The notes: generated by a model not told the origin, from the sequence alone. A DNA stretch of 64,000 nucleotides from an uncultured Bacteroidales bacterium (GCA_903911085.1 CAIWCC010000250.1:1-64000); one strand, 5' to 3'. Shown: positions 18,388-28,302, numbered from the stretch's first letter. Program-made: numbers and translations.

Positions 18388-20502
18388 TCAAAAGAAATTC
18401 AATCTATTATCAGTTATGTCAGCCTTATCTTTTAAATCTTGAATAATCATATAAGGTAACGAGTAGCTCATTCTGCTATTCAATTGCATTGTTTCCATTT
18501 TAACATCAAATGGCTGTGGATTGTCTTGCTTTCCAAATGTACGAATTACATACACACCAGCATTTCCTTTAATTGGAGCAGAAATTTTATTTAAAGTTGA
18601 TACAGAAGCTTTTCCAATAACTGTTGGCTCCATTCCTGCAGCACCAAATTGGTAAGACGAAAAGTTTACTGCATTTGCCACTTTCACAGAATCTTTCATA
18701 CTTGCTGCTAATGCCTCTAATGAAGGGTTTTTAGCTAGTTGAGCTGATAAATTGCTAATCATTAACTCGGCTTTTTTGTCTTTAATTATTTCAGCTTTTA
18801 ATTGGTCTGTTACTTTTTCCAAAGAACGATACCCTTTTTTGTTTACTTCGGTTGTTAAAGCTACTACAAATACAGAACCACAGTCAAACACGTCGGAAAC
18901 ATCATTTTTGTCGCTCTTAAATGCCCATTGAACTATTTTTCGTGATTGAGGTAAATCAGCTACTTTTTCAGTAGTTTGTAATATATCCATTGCTGGGCGT
19001 ACAACATAACCTTTATCTTTTGCTGATTTTTCAAATTTATCCGATGTTAAATTCACCGCAAATTGTTTTGCATCATTATAGATTTTGCTGTATGATTTAC
19101 TGCTAGCAACAACTTTACGCTCTAAAATTGCTAATTTTACTTTTGGACGAGCAGCTGTTTTTTCCATTACTTGCATAATCTGAACTCCTTGAGCATTTTT
19201 AATTGTAAATACTTCATTGGTAGCTTTTAAAAATGCAGTTGTAATTATTTCTTTGTCAATGCCTTGAACGCCGTCTTGCAACCAACCTATTTCACCGCCG
19301 TTGTCAGCTGTTTGTTTTACTGCAGAATATTTTTTTGCCAATGCTGCAAAATCGCCACCTGCATTAATTGCAGCCACTAAACTATCAGCTTTAACTATGT
19401 CTTTTTCTACTAAGAAAATATGGCGTAACTTTACTGAATCGGATTGCATAATGCCCGATTCCATAATACGAGCCATTGTGTAAGTGTCATTTGCAAACAT
19501 TGGACCTACTATATCGCCTGTTTTTCCACCAAATGCAAAAGCTTTTAATGAAGCAGGTACAGTTTGTAATGAATATCCACGTCCAGTGAACATAACATCA
19601 GAATTTGAATTTACCAATCCTACTACATCTGGTGAAGTTTTAAATTCAGCACTTAACTTATTAATCCAAGTTTCAGCTTCTTTATAATCTTCTGGTAATG
19701 GTTTAATTGGAAATGATACATAGCTAATACCACAGTTCGCTTCTTGTTTGTATTGTTCTTTTTGTTTGTTATAACGGTCTTTAATATCGCTATTGCTTAC
19801 TTTCACAGCCGAATCGGAAATTAAAAAGTAAGGTTGTACTACATAAGCCACATTTACACTAGTTTTTTTATCTTGATATGCCATTTTTGCGTCCAAACTA
19901 TTGGCAGTTACAGCTTTAGAAATCAAGGCAGTATATTTTTCTTGCAAAATACTATTTTTTATCGTGTTTTCCCAAAACTTCCAATAACTTTTTGCTTTGC
20001 TAATTTGTTGTTTCATTTCTTCATTAGCTGGAGTTTGTTCCAAGCTATTTAGAAATTGGATTAAATTGGCACGACTAAACTGACCATTTTCTCCTGCAAA
20101 AGAACGACGTTGTTGGATAAGTTGATGAATATTATTGCCTATTAATTTATCTGATAACTCGTCTGGACTAACAGCTAGACCCAATTTTTCAGCTTCAGCA
20201 TTTAAAATTTTCTCATTTACCATGCTTTCCCACACAGAGGTGCGAAGTTGAGCAGTCATTTCTTCATTCAGTTCACTTTTACCAGTTTCGATTTTGTAAA
20301 CTTCGGTCATTTGTTCAATAGCCGCGGAATAATCCTTAATATTGATGTCTTCACCAACTATATTCGCAACAACTTCTCGAGATTTATTAAAATAAGATGA
20401 ACCTGAATTTAGAAAGTCACCCACAATAAAGGCTAATAATGCAAGTCCTACAGCGCCTACCAATAAAATTCCTTTGCTTCTAATTTTGTCTAATACTGCC
20501 AT
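18388..20502 (-). CDS. PpiD-like membrane-anchored peptidyl-prolyl isomerase (SurA_N/parvulin)
   Basis: This 704-residue protein has a single N-terminal transmembrane anchor (about 12-32, GILLVGAVGLALLAFIVGDF) with a short cytoplasmic start, a SurA/PpiD-type chaperone region (about 35-230), a parvulin rotamase domain (about 360-470, with VKLRHIFLVE and NGGEIGWLQDG) and a second, degenerate parvulin-like stretch. It acts in the periplasm as a foldase for exported and outer-membrane proteins. Its length is at the upper end for PpiD but normal for Bacteroidota homologues. It stands alone, with a strong terminator downstream. Confidence 0.9.
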   Translation of the reverse strand: MAVLDKIRSKGILLVGAVGLALLAFIVGDFLNSGSSYFNKSREVVANIVGEDINIKDYSAAIEQMTEVYKIETGKSELNEEMTAQLRTSVWESMVNEKILNAEAEKLGLAVSPDELSDKLIGNNIHQLIQQRRSFAGENGQFSRANLIQFLNSLEQTPANEEMKQQISKAKSYWKFWENTIKNSILQEKYTALISKAVTANSLDAKMAYQDKKTSVNVAYVVQPYFLISDSAVKVSNSDIKDRYNKQKEQYKQEANCGISYVSFPIKPLPEDYKEAETWINKLSAEFKTSPDVVGLVNSNSDVMFTGRGYSLQTVPASLKAFAFGGKTGDIVGPMFANDTYTMARIMESGIMQSDSVKLRHIFLVEKDIVKADSLVAAINAGGDFAALAKKYSAVKQTADNGGEIGWLQDGVQGIDKEIITTAFLKATNEVFTIKNAQGVQIMQVMEKTAARPKVKLAILERKVVASSKSYSKIYNDAKQFAVNLTSDKFEKSAKDKGYVVRPAMDILQTTEKVADLPQSRKIVQWAFKSDKNDVSDVFDCGSVFVVALTTEVNKKGYRSLEKVTDQLKAEIIKDKKAELMISNLSAQLAKNPSLEALAASMKDSVKVANAVNFSSYQFGAAGMEPTVIGKASVSTLNKISAPIKGNAGVYVIRTFGKQDNPQPFDVKMETMQLNSRMSYSLPYMIIQDLKDKADITDNRLNFF

Positions 20503-20685
20503 TTTCTTAAAATTTATTTGTATTTTTTATTTGTTATTATTTCTTTTTATTTGAGGGCACGAATATACAAAAAAAACTCTTATGTCGATGCATTTTTAGT
20601 GTTTTTCTGTGCTTTTTTAAGGATTTGATAAAATATGAGTAATTGTTGATTTGGTATAGCACCTAAATTTGCTTATTCAATTTTA

Positions 20686-21942
20686 CTAGCTATTTCCGAT
20701 AATTACTTTTACCAATTCTATTCTGTTATTTGTGACTTTTATACATTTGATTGTAAACTGCTCAATATTAACAACTTCGTTTATTTTCGGGAAATGCTGA
20801 TGATGGTGTAAAATAAAACCTGCTATAGTCATGTAAGCATCAGAAACTGGTATTTTTAAATTAAATTTAGCATTTGCCATGTCAACTTCTAATCTTCCTG
20901 AGAATAAAAATTCATTCTCGTTAGTTTGTTCTGCTACATATTTACGGTTATCATGTTCATCTTCTATTTCACCAAATATCTCTTCCATTATATCTTCTAA
21001 TGTAACTATACCCGCAGTGCCACCAAATTCGTCGACAACTATTGCAATACTTTTCTTTTGAAGCATAAAAATCTTCATAAGTTTTTGAGCAGCCATATTT
21101 TCGGGTACAATTGGAATTTGATTTATATATTTCTTCCAATCTTTTTGATGTTCAAACATTTCTGAAGCATGTATATAGCCTACAATATTATCAATATCGC
21201 CTTTGTATATTGGAATTTTAGACTTTCCAGTTTCGATAAAAGTTTGCATTAACACATTTACATCTGTTTCGTAATTTAATGCAATTATTTCTGTTCGCGG
21301 AACTGAACAATCACGAAGTTTAACTTTTGAGAAGTCGAGTGCATTTTGAAATATCTTCACTTCATTTTCAAGTTCTTTCTCACTTTGATGATTTTCAAAG
21401 CTTTCCTGAATCAAGAAATTTAAATCAATTCTCGAAAAAACGTTTTCCTCAGTGTTGTGACTTATTTTAATCTTAAAAAGTTTTAAAATACTCATTGACA
21501 GCCAAGTACTGAAACGTGATATTGGATACAGACCGATGTAAAAAACAAACAATAGTCCTGAAAATACACGAAGCCATAAATTGGGATTGATTCTAAAAAT
21601 AGTTTTCGGTAAAAATTCACCCGTAAAAAGTACAACAATTGTTGCAAGTATTGTTTGAACTAAAGTTATTAGAAATTGATTCCCAATAGGTGTCAACCAT
21701 GGCGTAAGTACTTCTGCCATTAATAATCCATACATTACTAAACAGATATTGTTTCCTACCAACATTGTTGAAATAAATTGTTGGGAGTTACGATAAAATA
21801 TTGAAAGTATTGATGACGTAAGATTACGTTGCTTTTTATCCAATTCAAACCGAAGTTTGTTAGATGTAACAAAGGCAATCTCCAGTCCTGAAAAGAAAGC
21901 AGAAAAAAGCAATGTTAGTAAAATGTAAGTTATTATATCCAA
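20686..21942 (-). CDS. CNNM/CorC-family membrane protein (DUF21, CBS pair, CorC_HlyC); GldE-like
   Basis: The protein has a DUF21/CNNM transmembrane domain (about residues 1-170, starting with LLFSAFFSGLEIAFVTSNKL), a CBS pair (about 185-320) and a C-terminal CorC_HlyC domain. Members are implicated in magnesium or cobalt homeostasis. In gliding Bacteroidota the homologue GldE is linked to motility and T9SS, but the sequence alone does not separate these roles. The frame has no ATG near its N-terminus. The TTG at 21984 overlaps a TATCTTTG promoter element, so the TTG at 21942, just before the first membrane helix, is the more likely start; this choice is uncertain. Confidence 0.85.
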   Translation of the reverse strand: MDIITYILLTLLFSAFFSGLEIAFVTSNKLRFELDKKQRNLTSSILSIFYRNSQQFISTMLVGNNICLVMYGLLMAEVLTPWLTPIGNQFLITLVQTILATIVVLFTGEFLPKTIFRINPNLWLRVFSGLLFVFYIGLYPISRFSTWLSMSILKLFKIKISHNTEENVFSRIDLNFLIQESFENHQSEKELENEVKIFQNALDFSKVKLRDCSVPRTEIIALNYETDVNVLMQTFIETGKSKIPIYKGDIDNIVGYIHASEMFEHQKDWKKYINQIPIVPENMAAQKLMKIFMLQKKSIAIVVDEFGGTAGIVTLEDIMEEIFGEIEDEHDNRKYVAEQTNENEFLFSGRLEVDMANAKFNLKIPVSDAYMTIAGFILHHHQHFPKINEVVNIEQFTIKCIKVTNNRIELVKVIIGNS

Positions 21943-21981
21943 AACTATTAATATAAAAATCTGTTCATTGATTATAGAGCG

Positions 21982-21989
21982 CAAAGATA
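21982..21989 (-). promoter_or_regulatory. Putative promoter of the CNNM gene (-7 TATCTTTG)
   Basis: TATCTTTG on the minus strand is an exact TAnnTTTG match about 40 bases ahead of the preferred start. It has no good -33 partner. Its position argues against initiation at 21984. Confidence 0.55.
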
Positions 21990-22189
21990 CAATATTTTAC
22001 GTTGTAACATATTGAATTTTTAAAATAATTGGACTAGAATAATTGTTATTGGGTTGAAAAAATTAATAAAAAGGGTTTGCTGTTGGCCGATAAGTGTTTT
22101 ATGTAAATAGTTTTATTCTATATAATATGCATTAAATGAGAAATATACATATATTTTACAAAAAAAAGAGTTATTAATTAGAGATTGGG

Positions 22190-22220
22190 TTTGCTGTTTA
22201 AAAAAAAAGCAGTATCTTTG
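22190..22220 (+). promoter_or_regulatory. tRNA-Lys promoter (TTTG-N19-TATCTTTG)
   Basis: TTTG at 22190-22193 and TATCTTTG at 22213-22220 are separated by exactly 19 bases, a full match to the Bacteroidota housekeeping promoter. The first tRNA starts 20 bases further on. Confidence 0.88.
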
Positions 22221-22239
22221 CACTCGCTTTTGAAAAAAT

Positions 22240-22312
22240 GATTTAGTAGCTCAGTTGGTAGAGCACATCCCTTTTAAGGATGGGGTCCTGGGTTCGAGCC
22301 CCAGCTGGATCA
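22240..22312 (+). tRNA. tRNA-Lys (anticodon TTT), copy 1
   Basis: The 73-base sequence folds as a cloverleaf: acceptor GATTTAG/CTGGATC, D stem GCTC/GAGC, anticodon stem CATCC/GGATG with loop CTTTTAA, and T stem CTGGG/CCCAG around TTCGAGC. The anticodon is TTT (lysine). The discriminator is A and no CCA is encoded. Confidence 0.97.
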
Positions 22313-22340
22313 CATGTTCGGAAGTAAATACAAAGTTGAT

Positions 22341-22413
22341 GATTTAGTAGCTCAGTTGGTAGAGCACATCCCTTTTAAGGATGGGGTCCTGGGTTCGAGC
22401 CCCAGCTGGATCA
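22341..22413 (+). tRNA. tRNA-Lys (anticodon TTT), copy 2
   Basis: The sequence is identical to copy 1 over all 73 bases, 28 bases downstream and on the same strand. It is probably part of the same transcript, since one promoter precedes copy 1 and one terminator follows copy 2. Confidence 0.97.
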
Positions 22414-22450
22414 CTTAAAAAAACAATAGTTTTATTCAACATTGAGACAA

Positions 22451-22484
22451 ACCATTCTAAATCATTGATTTAGAATGGTTTTTT
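22451..22484 (+). terminator. Rho-independent terminator of the tRNA-Lys unit
   Basis: A 13-bp perfect stem (22451-22463 with 22467-22479) and 3-base loop are followed by a T run. It lies about 40 bases after tRNA copy 2. Confidence 0.92.
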
Positions 22485-22497
22485 GCTTTTATAGAAA

Positions 22498-22808
22498 GTC
22501 AGTAAAAGCCATTATTTTCATCTTGATTATGCAATGACCATAATGTATTGTCCTGCAACGATTTTTTGTCATCTCTATTGTGAATAAAAGTAGTAACCTT
22601 ATAACCATCATATTTATCAAGTCCATTTCCAGTTGCCAACCAAAAACAGCCGAGTTTATCTTGCAAAATATCGAATACTGAGCTGTTTGAAAAACCTTCT
22701 TTCTGCGAAATCTGTTGAAAATTAACCTAAGTATTGGGCGTTGCTGCATAAGCCTGAGAGATGGTTAATAACATGGAAATTTTCAATACAAAAGGATTTT
22801 TTTTTATA
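22498..22808 (-). pseudogene. Remnant of a hybrid two-component sensor (HTCS) N-terminus
   Basis: On the minus strand one frame reads a signal-peptide-like stretch (LKISMLLTISQAYAATPNT), a TAG stop at 22727-22729, then VNFQQISQKEGFSNSSVFDI and, a little further, GCFWLATGNGLDKYDGYKV before stopping at 22498. This is the first Reg_prop repeat that begins the periplasmic propeller of HTCS regulators of polysaccharide loci. Intact HTCS proteins have about 1300 residues; here only about 75 residues of sensor remain, with an in-frame stop and no start codon in frame. It is a decayed fragment and cannot work as a regulator. Confidence 0.8.
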
Positions 22809-22869
22809 AAGTAGCATGTTGCACAAGGATATGATTATCGCATTAAATATAAAAAAAATTTTTATAGTA

Positions 22870-22938
22870 TTTTGGAAAAATAAAAGGAAAAATACACCCG
22901 CCAAACCTCCTATCTTTCTGACAGCTGAGTGGCGGGTG
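22870..22938 (-). terminator. Probable terminator downstream of the Fn3 gene
   Basis: A 9-bp GC-rich stem, CACCCGCCA/TGGCGGGTG (22895-22903 with 22930-22938), has a 26-base loop and is followed in the minus direction by a T-rich tract. The loop is long, so efficiency is uncertain. Confidence 0.5.
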
Positions 22939-23008
22939 AAATTGATAATATCTTGCGATAGTTTTTTTAAATAGGGTCTAAATCTATTTCAGATTAAAAT
23001 GGATTATA

Positions 23009-26000
23009 CTATTGATTCACAACCTTTCTTGTCCAGTTTTTAGAACCTGATTCAATTTGAATCGAGTACATGCCAGTTACTGGAAGTAGTATTTCAATTG
23101 AACTGTTATTTAGCACTTTATTGGCAATTATTCTGCCAATAGCATCAACTACCCGAACTGAAGCACTTCCGATTAAATTATTAATTATTAGTTTTGAATT
23201 ATTAACTATAATTTGAGGTCCATTTGTTTCTGTCTCCATCACATTCCCGGTTGAAATGCGTTGCGCTGTTATTACAAAACGTGCATTATCTGTTCCGGCA
23301 GCCGCAGTGAAACTGTAATCGGCAATCAATAAATCTGTCATGGTGGCAGGGCTAGTGGCATAGTCTGTAAGTATCAATTTCGATAAACTGGGTGCTTGTG
23401 TTGAATTCAAGCTTATGGTGGTGTTTCCTGCATTTTTAGTGTAAATTCCTAAAGGTAGATTATTTACACTATTCATTGGTAATGCATTGAAAGCATAGTT
23501 AATACCATTGAGCTGTGTATAAACCTGTGGCTTATCTGTTCCTGTTCCTATCCATTTTTCTAGATCATATCCAATCTCATAATCGTTGCTCAAATTATTA
23601 TCCATGGTCAACAAGGTATAATCTGTACCGGTATTAGTGGTAAGATTGAGTTGCACCTTATCCCACGCATAATCAGTAGACACCAAACTTCGAATGGTTT
23701 GACGACCAGCAGTATTAAATGTAATTCCGCTACCAGCAAGTCCACTACTAGCTTGGATAAAATAAGCCGACATGGGATTAATGTTGGGTACTGAAGTTTG
23801 AGTATAGGGAGTATAGGTGCTTGTTCCATCATAAACATAAATGTTGTAAGCAGTTGCTCCAGATGTGTAGGATTCATTTGAACCATCCTTTCCAACAAAC
23901 TGGCTCAAATAGGGCTGTCCTATCAAGTTCCAACCATGATTGGTGCTTGATATATTTCCTGCATTATTTGCTGCCACTGTTATTTTTCGGTTAGTTGGTT
24001 CAGTTGATACTTCTGCTTTAATGAGTGGAAAGGATAATTCGGTTGCAGGTTTTAAGTTTGCTAATCCGAAAATATAACCTTGATATTTATTTAGTTTTAA
24101 CGTTGGATCAGCTGTAACATCGTCAGCTGTAATCGAAATCCAGTTGTCTCCAGGACCAGAAGTTCCCCGTTTTGCACCATCGTAATACTTGATAAACCAA
24201 TCGATACCTAATATTCCAAGTGGAGTATTAGTTGCGGTTATCTGTGCTATTGTTACATCCGATGGGAATGCCATAAAATACCACTTTTTGTCATCTATGG
24301 TTCGCAGGTATTTGATTGCGCCGGTTACTGCCAATGTTCCACTACCAATATTGGCACTAAATGAATTTGTGCCATTGGCTTTAAGGAGTAAATCGCCGGT
24401 AATTGATAATGTATTCGTACCCGACAAATCGAGTTTTGCATCAGAAGCAATGGTTACACTATTTACAGTTGGACTCCCGTTGACAGTTAATGTAGAACCA
24501 CTTACAGCAATATCACTAACTGGAGTTAAGTTTAAGTCGCCTGAATTAGTAGGTGCATCTATTGCAATAATATTGGCTGTAGCCGAAGGAGTTACTGACC
24601 CAGAGGCTACGCTTGCAGCGCCATCTCCATTAGTGTTTACGGACTTTAAAATAACACTGACTGATTGGGCATTAGTTAAACCTCTAATAACAATCGGATT
24701 AGTTGTTGAGTTTGCAGATGTAAAACTCGAACCACCATTTATTGAGTATTTATAATCTGTAATTGATGAACCCCCATTTAGTGCAGGTGCAGTAAAATTG
24801 ACAGCCACACTTTGATCTCCGGCCGCAACTGATACAATTGACGGTGCATCCAAAATTGTTGCACCCGTAGCAGAGCCTGCGGCAGAGTAGGAATAAGAAG
24901 CATCGTAATTTACTAAATCAACTACTGTATAAACTAGAACCTGATAGGTGTTATTACTTGTCAAGCCTGATATAGAAACGCTGCTTCCATCTCCATTAAA
25001 TACGCAATATGCAGCGGCATCATTTTGAAAAGTAGTTCCTGATCCGAGAACATTACTTGCGGTATAGGATGTTGGAGAATTGGTCAGTGCACCATTTGAA
25101 ATAGAATTTCCCGCTTTCAGAAATACTAATGTACTGTGACGTGTAGGAGCGTATCCCGCTGGTAAAGTCCATGAAATTGTAGCAGTTGTTTCTGTTGTTG
25201 GATTAAGCGAAACGCTGGTAACAGGACTTGGTGTAGTAGCGTAATTTAGATTTGCTGGAGTACCTGATGTTTTATAATTTATTTGAACACCACTATTGGT
25301 ATATGGAAAAACTTTATAAAAATATGTTGTTCCCGGAGTCATATTGGTAAAGCTACTCATTCCTGTGGCACTTTGTGGTGCTATTTTTACATTTGCAACA
25401 CTGCTTGTAAAAGCTGTTACATCACTTTGATCTGTACCGTCGACAGGATAAGGCACTGATGAAAGTGCTTTAGAAACAACCATATAACCATCGGGAGCCT
25501 GACTTCCTGAAACAGAAGGAGTCCATGTTAATGAAATAGAAGTTGATGAAACGTTTGATACAGCCAGATTTGTTGTATAACTTATTGCTTCTTTTTTATA
25601 CATAATTGCGCTAGCAGTTGCTCCGGATGAATACGAATATGTTCCATCTGAATTGCTGCTATTATAAACTGTAATTATCATCACATAATAGTTTGCACCA
25701 GTTGTCATACCCGACAAAGAAACACTAGTTCCGGTGCCTTTATATACGCAATATGCGCTGGCATCTCCTTGATAGACAGTCCCTGTACTGCCTGAAACCA
25801 TATTTGAACTTGCAATATAAGTGCTTGCTGCATTTATTGGTGTGCCAACTGTTATTGCACTGTTGTATTTTACAAAAACAAGTGTAGTGTGATTAACTGC
25901 ATCAAAACTTGCCGGGTTTGTCCAAGACAGGTTGGCTGTGAATGTCGTTGAATTAAATGGCGGTGTCGCATCTGGAAAAGTAGGAGTAAATGAAACTCCA

Positions 26001-28147
26001 GTAACCGCAGCAGGACTTGTAGCAACATCCAATGCCGGAGCAGAAGTAGTATTAAAGCTTATCTGAGCACCAGAATTAGTATATGAATATATTTTGTAAT
26101 GATACAAAGTTCCTGCTGTTAAACCCGTGAAGCTCGAGACGGGACTGGCACTTGCTTTTACATTGGCTACACCTCCAGTGAATGCAGTTACATCCGATGG
26201 GTCGGTTGCATCAACCGGATCAGAAACAGTTCCCGTGCTCATTTTTATTAAATATCCATCAGGGGCTTGAGCACCTGTTACTGCCGAAGTAAAAGTCAAA
26301 GGTATAGCTGAAGAAGTTACTGCACCTTTGGCAAAGTTTGTAGCCTGATTGGTAGGCTTCGGTTTACTTGACAAAGTGGTAAATCTTTGCTGCATTCCAT
26401 AAGTGGTATGTGTACCATTAGTTGCATACGCCCTTAAATAATAAGTTACGCCTGCAGATAGACCGGTAATATTACTGGTAAAAGAACCAGATGTTGCATT
26501 TTCAGTTGTTGTTGAATTAGCGGTAGTCGGATTCTGGGAAGTACTATAACAAACTCCACTTGCTGTGATTGTACTACCACCATTCCACACGATAGTACCA
26601 CCACTTGTAGCTGAATTATCTGATATTGGTGTTACATCGGTTGTAGTTATTATCGGCACAGCCTCATAAGCACCAGAAGCAGGGTTTGTAGCAGTTGAAA
26701 AATGATAATCCGATTTGTCTTTAGCAATTCCGGTTGTTGTTGTAGTTGCTCCTTTTGCAATTAAATAAGAACTTGAGTTTAATCGCCAATCGGCTTGATT
26801 AATAGCCGTAAGTTGTGTACCGTCAGATTGATACGAACCAATTATATTGCTACCAGAATTTAATGGTGGATTTACAAATTGAGGGCCATAAGTAGCTGTT
26901 GCATTGGTTGTACTTAAATCGGATAAATTATTGCTAAAAGTACTTGAACCTGAGCCAACCCATGTCCCAGTTGCAGCAAAATCCATTACATTATTTGACA
27001 CTACAGTGCCCGCACCCTGCCCCCCACTGCCTGCTGCTGAATTCATACTAACGACTGTTCCATTATTTTGATTATTCCAAAACACGTTGTTGTATACGTA
27101 GTGAGCCTGAGTTGTATTATTTACAACAAACATTGCACTATTACAATTGGTCAACTTATTATTGGCAATTATATTGTTTACCCACTTATCGGTGGTAGTG
27201 TTATTGCTGAAGTTCAATACTCCCAAAATACTTGAAGATGCAAGTGTAGTTATATTTCCTGTATTTGTATAGCTTATTTCATTATTATATACCAAACAAT
27301 CATTTATAGTTGCTGATTGATTTGCAGTAGTTGTTGTTACCACATTAATAATTAGCCCTCTTATATAAGCCCCTGTAAAAGTGGCTGTTGCAGAACTTGA
27401 AATATTAGCAGTATTATTGCGAAACACACATCTCGAAAGCGTTGAATTTACAGCTGTAGTGCTAAAATTAAATTCGAAAATCGGTGCAATTTTAGCTTGA
27501 TAATTTCCTGTAATATTTACTGTGACCGAATTTTTTTCAATCAAACAATCTTTAAAATCGCCCATACTTTTTATCAAACATCCTCCGGGACTGCTACTGC
27601 TAATACTATTGTAAGTAAGCGTACTTCCCGAAAAAATACAATTTTGAACTACTCCTCCAATAGGATTAACAAATGAAGATGTATTGGCATTGCTCTTTGT
27701 TGCTGTATTCGAAATCGAAAGCCCATCAAGCAAGGTAGAGGCAACAAGATTAATTGCGTTACCTCCCGAATATGTACTAGAATAGATAGTTGGACATTTA
27801 AACTCCCACGATTCAATAATACCATTGCCATCTTTATCAACCAGTGTTCTGTTAGTAGAGGTTCCGGAATTTTCAGCATCGCAACTAAAATAATAGTTTT
27901 CGGCCTTCAAAGTCCAAAAGCTACCCGACGAAATGGTGATTCCACCGAGTGCTCCTTTTATATAAATGTTATCAGCACCTCCAACAGCATTGGCAGCACT
28001 TTCAGCTGCAGAAATTGTATTAAAGGCATCGGACCATGATCCTCCAAGACCGTTAGTTCCTTTCGAGGTATCAACAAAATAGGTGTTGGCATTGGTAGTA
28101 AATGAAATTGCCACAAGGCAAAGCAATAGTGTTGTTAATTTTTTCAT
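23009..28147 (-). CDS. Giant secreted beta-helix / multi-Fn3 protein with T9SS C-terminal domain
   Basis: The gene encodes 1712 residues from the ATG at 28147, where a signal peptide (MKKLTTLLLCLVAISF...) begins; the frame runs 23 codons further upstream but those do not resemble a secreted start. Domains are a right-handed beta-helix module (about 22-510) with an EF-hand-like loop DKDGNGIIESWE (104-115), about six Fn3-like domains (about 510-1200), a beta-rich region (about 1200-1630) and a C-terminal sorting-type domain ending in RKVVNQ. It is probably a surface or released glycan-binding protein; no catalytic residues are identified. It is transcribed as a single gene behind operator site 1. 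The Fn3 repeats resemble one another in pairs, suggesting internal duplication. Confidence 0.8.
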   Translation of the reverse strand: MKKLTTLLLCLVAISFTTNANTYFVDTSKGTNGLGGSWSDAFNTISAAESAANAVGGADNIYIKGALGGITISSGSFWTLKAENYYFSCDAENSGTSTNRTLVDKDGNGIIESWEFKCPTIYSSTYSGGNAINLVASTLLDGLSISNTATKSNANTSSFVNPIGGVVQNCIFSGSTLTYNSISSSSPGGCLIKSMGDFKDCLIEKNSVTVNITGNYQAKIAPIFEFNFSTTAVNSTLSRCVFRNNTANISSSATATFTGAYIRGLIINVVTTTTANQSATINDCLVYNNEISYTNTGNITTLASSSILGVLNFSNNTTTDKWVNNIIANNKLTNCNSAMFVVNNTTQAHYVYNNVFWNNQNNGTVVSMNSAAGSGGQGAGTVVSNNVMDFAATGTWVGSGSSTFSNNLSDLSTTNATATYGPQFVNPPLNSGSNIIGSYQSDGTQLTAINQADWRLNSSSYLIAKGATTTTTGIAKDKSDYHFSTATNPASGAYEAVPIITTTDVTPISDNSATSGGTIVWNGGSTITASGVCYSTSQNPTTANSTTTENATSGSFTSNITGLSAGVTYYLRAYATNGTHTTYGMQQRFTTLSSKPKPTNQATNFAKGAVTSSAIPLTFTSAVTGAQAPDGYLIKMSTGTVSDPVDATDPSDVTAFTGGVANVKASASPVSSFTGLTAGTLYHYKIYSYTNSGAQISFNTTSAPALDVATSPAAVTGVSFTPTFPDATPPFNSTTFTANLSWTNPASFDAVNHTTLVFVKYNSAITVGTPINAASTYIASSNMVSGSTGTVYQGDASAYCVYKGTGTSVSLSGMTTGANYYVMIITVYNSSNSDGTYSYSSGATASAIMYKKEAISYTTNLAVSNVSSTSISLTWTPSVSGSQAPDGYMVVSKALSSVPYPVDGTDQSDVTAFTSSVANVKIAPQSATGMSSFTNMTPGTTYFYKVFPYTNSGVQINYKTSGTPANLNYATTPSPVTSVSLNPTTETTATISWTLPAGYAPTRHSTLVFLKAGNSISNGALTNSPTSYTASNVLGSGTTFQNDAAAYCVFNGDGSSVSISGLTSNNTYQVLVYTVVDLVNYDASYSYSAAGSATGATILDAPSIVSVAAGDQSVAVNFTAPALNGGSSITDYKYSINGGSSFTSANSTTNPIVIRGLTNAQSVSVILKSVNTNGDGAASVASGSVTPSATANIIAIDAPTNSGDLNLTPVSDIAVSGSTLTVNGSPTVNSVTIASDAKLDLSGTNTLSITGDLLLKANGTNSFSANIGSGTLAVTGAIKYLRTIDDKKWYFMAFPSDVTIAQITATNTPLGILGIDWFIKYYDGAKRGTSGPGDNWISITADDVTADPTLKLNKYQGYIFGLANLKPATELSFPLIKAEVSTEPTNRKITVAANNAGNISSTNHGWNLIGQPYLSQFVGKDGSNESYTSGATAYNIYVYDGTSTYTPYTQTSVPNINPMSAYFIQASSGLAGSGITFNTAGRQTIRSLVSTDYAWDKVQLNLTTNTGTDYTLLTMDNNLSNDYEIGYDLEKWIGTGTDKPQVYTQLNGINYAFNALPMNSVNNLPLGIYTKNAGNTTISLNSTQAPSLSKLILTDYATSPATMTDLLIADYSFTAAAGTDNARFVITAQRISTGNVMETETNGPQIIVNNSKLIINNLIGSASVRVVDAIGRIIANKVLNNSSIEILLPVTGMYSIQIESGSKNWTRKVVNQ

Positions 28148-28201
28148 AATGTATTTAATTTTAATATTGATTTTTTTGATTTGAAAATAAAGAATCAGAT
28201 G

Positions 28202-28267
28202 CAAAATAAAGGACATTAACCGAGAATCAATTTCGTTGAGGTTGAAAGATATTTCACTGTGGTTGAA
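28202..28267 (-). promoter_or_regulatory. Operator site 1 and -7 element (upstream of the Fn3 gene)
   Basis: Read on the plus strand, two units of TTTC-N6-GTTGAA start at 28231 and 28252 (21-bp period). The first TTTC lies 33 bases after the GATG that leads into GCAAAATAA. On the minus strand the -7 element is TTATTTTG, one base off TAnnTTTG. The same layout occurs at 40971-41036 and 58263-58328. It is likely an activator-binding promoter. Confidence 0.8.
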
Positions 28268-28302
28268 TTTAATTAAACAGCTATAAAATAAGCCATTAAA
28301 CG

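Noticed and set aside
22240-22413. CRISPR-like direct repeat
   Set aside because: The two repeats are complete tRNA-Lys genes with cloverleaf structure.
24189-24755. 188-codon plus-strand ORF opposite the Fn3 gene
   Set aside because: It is antisense to a well-supported secreted protein, has no family features, and its Val/Leu/Ala-rich composition mirrors Ser/Thr/Asn codons of the true gene.
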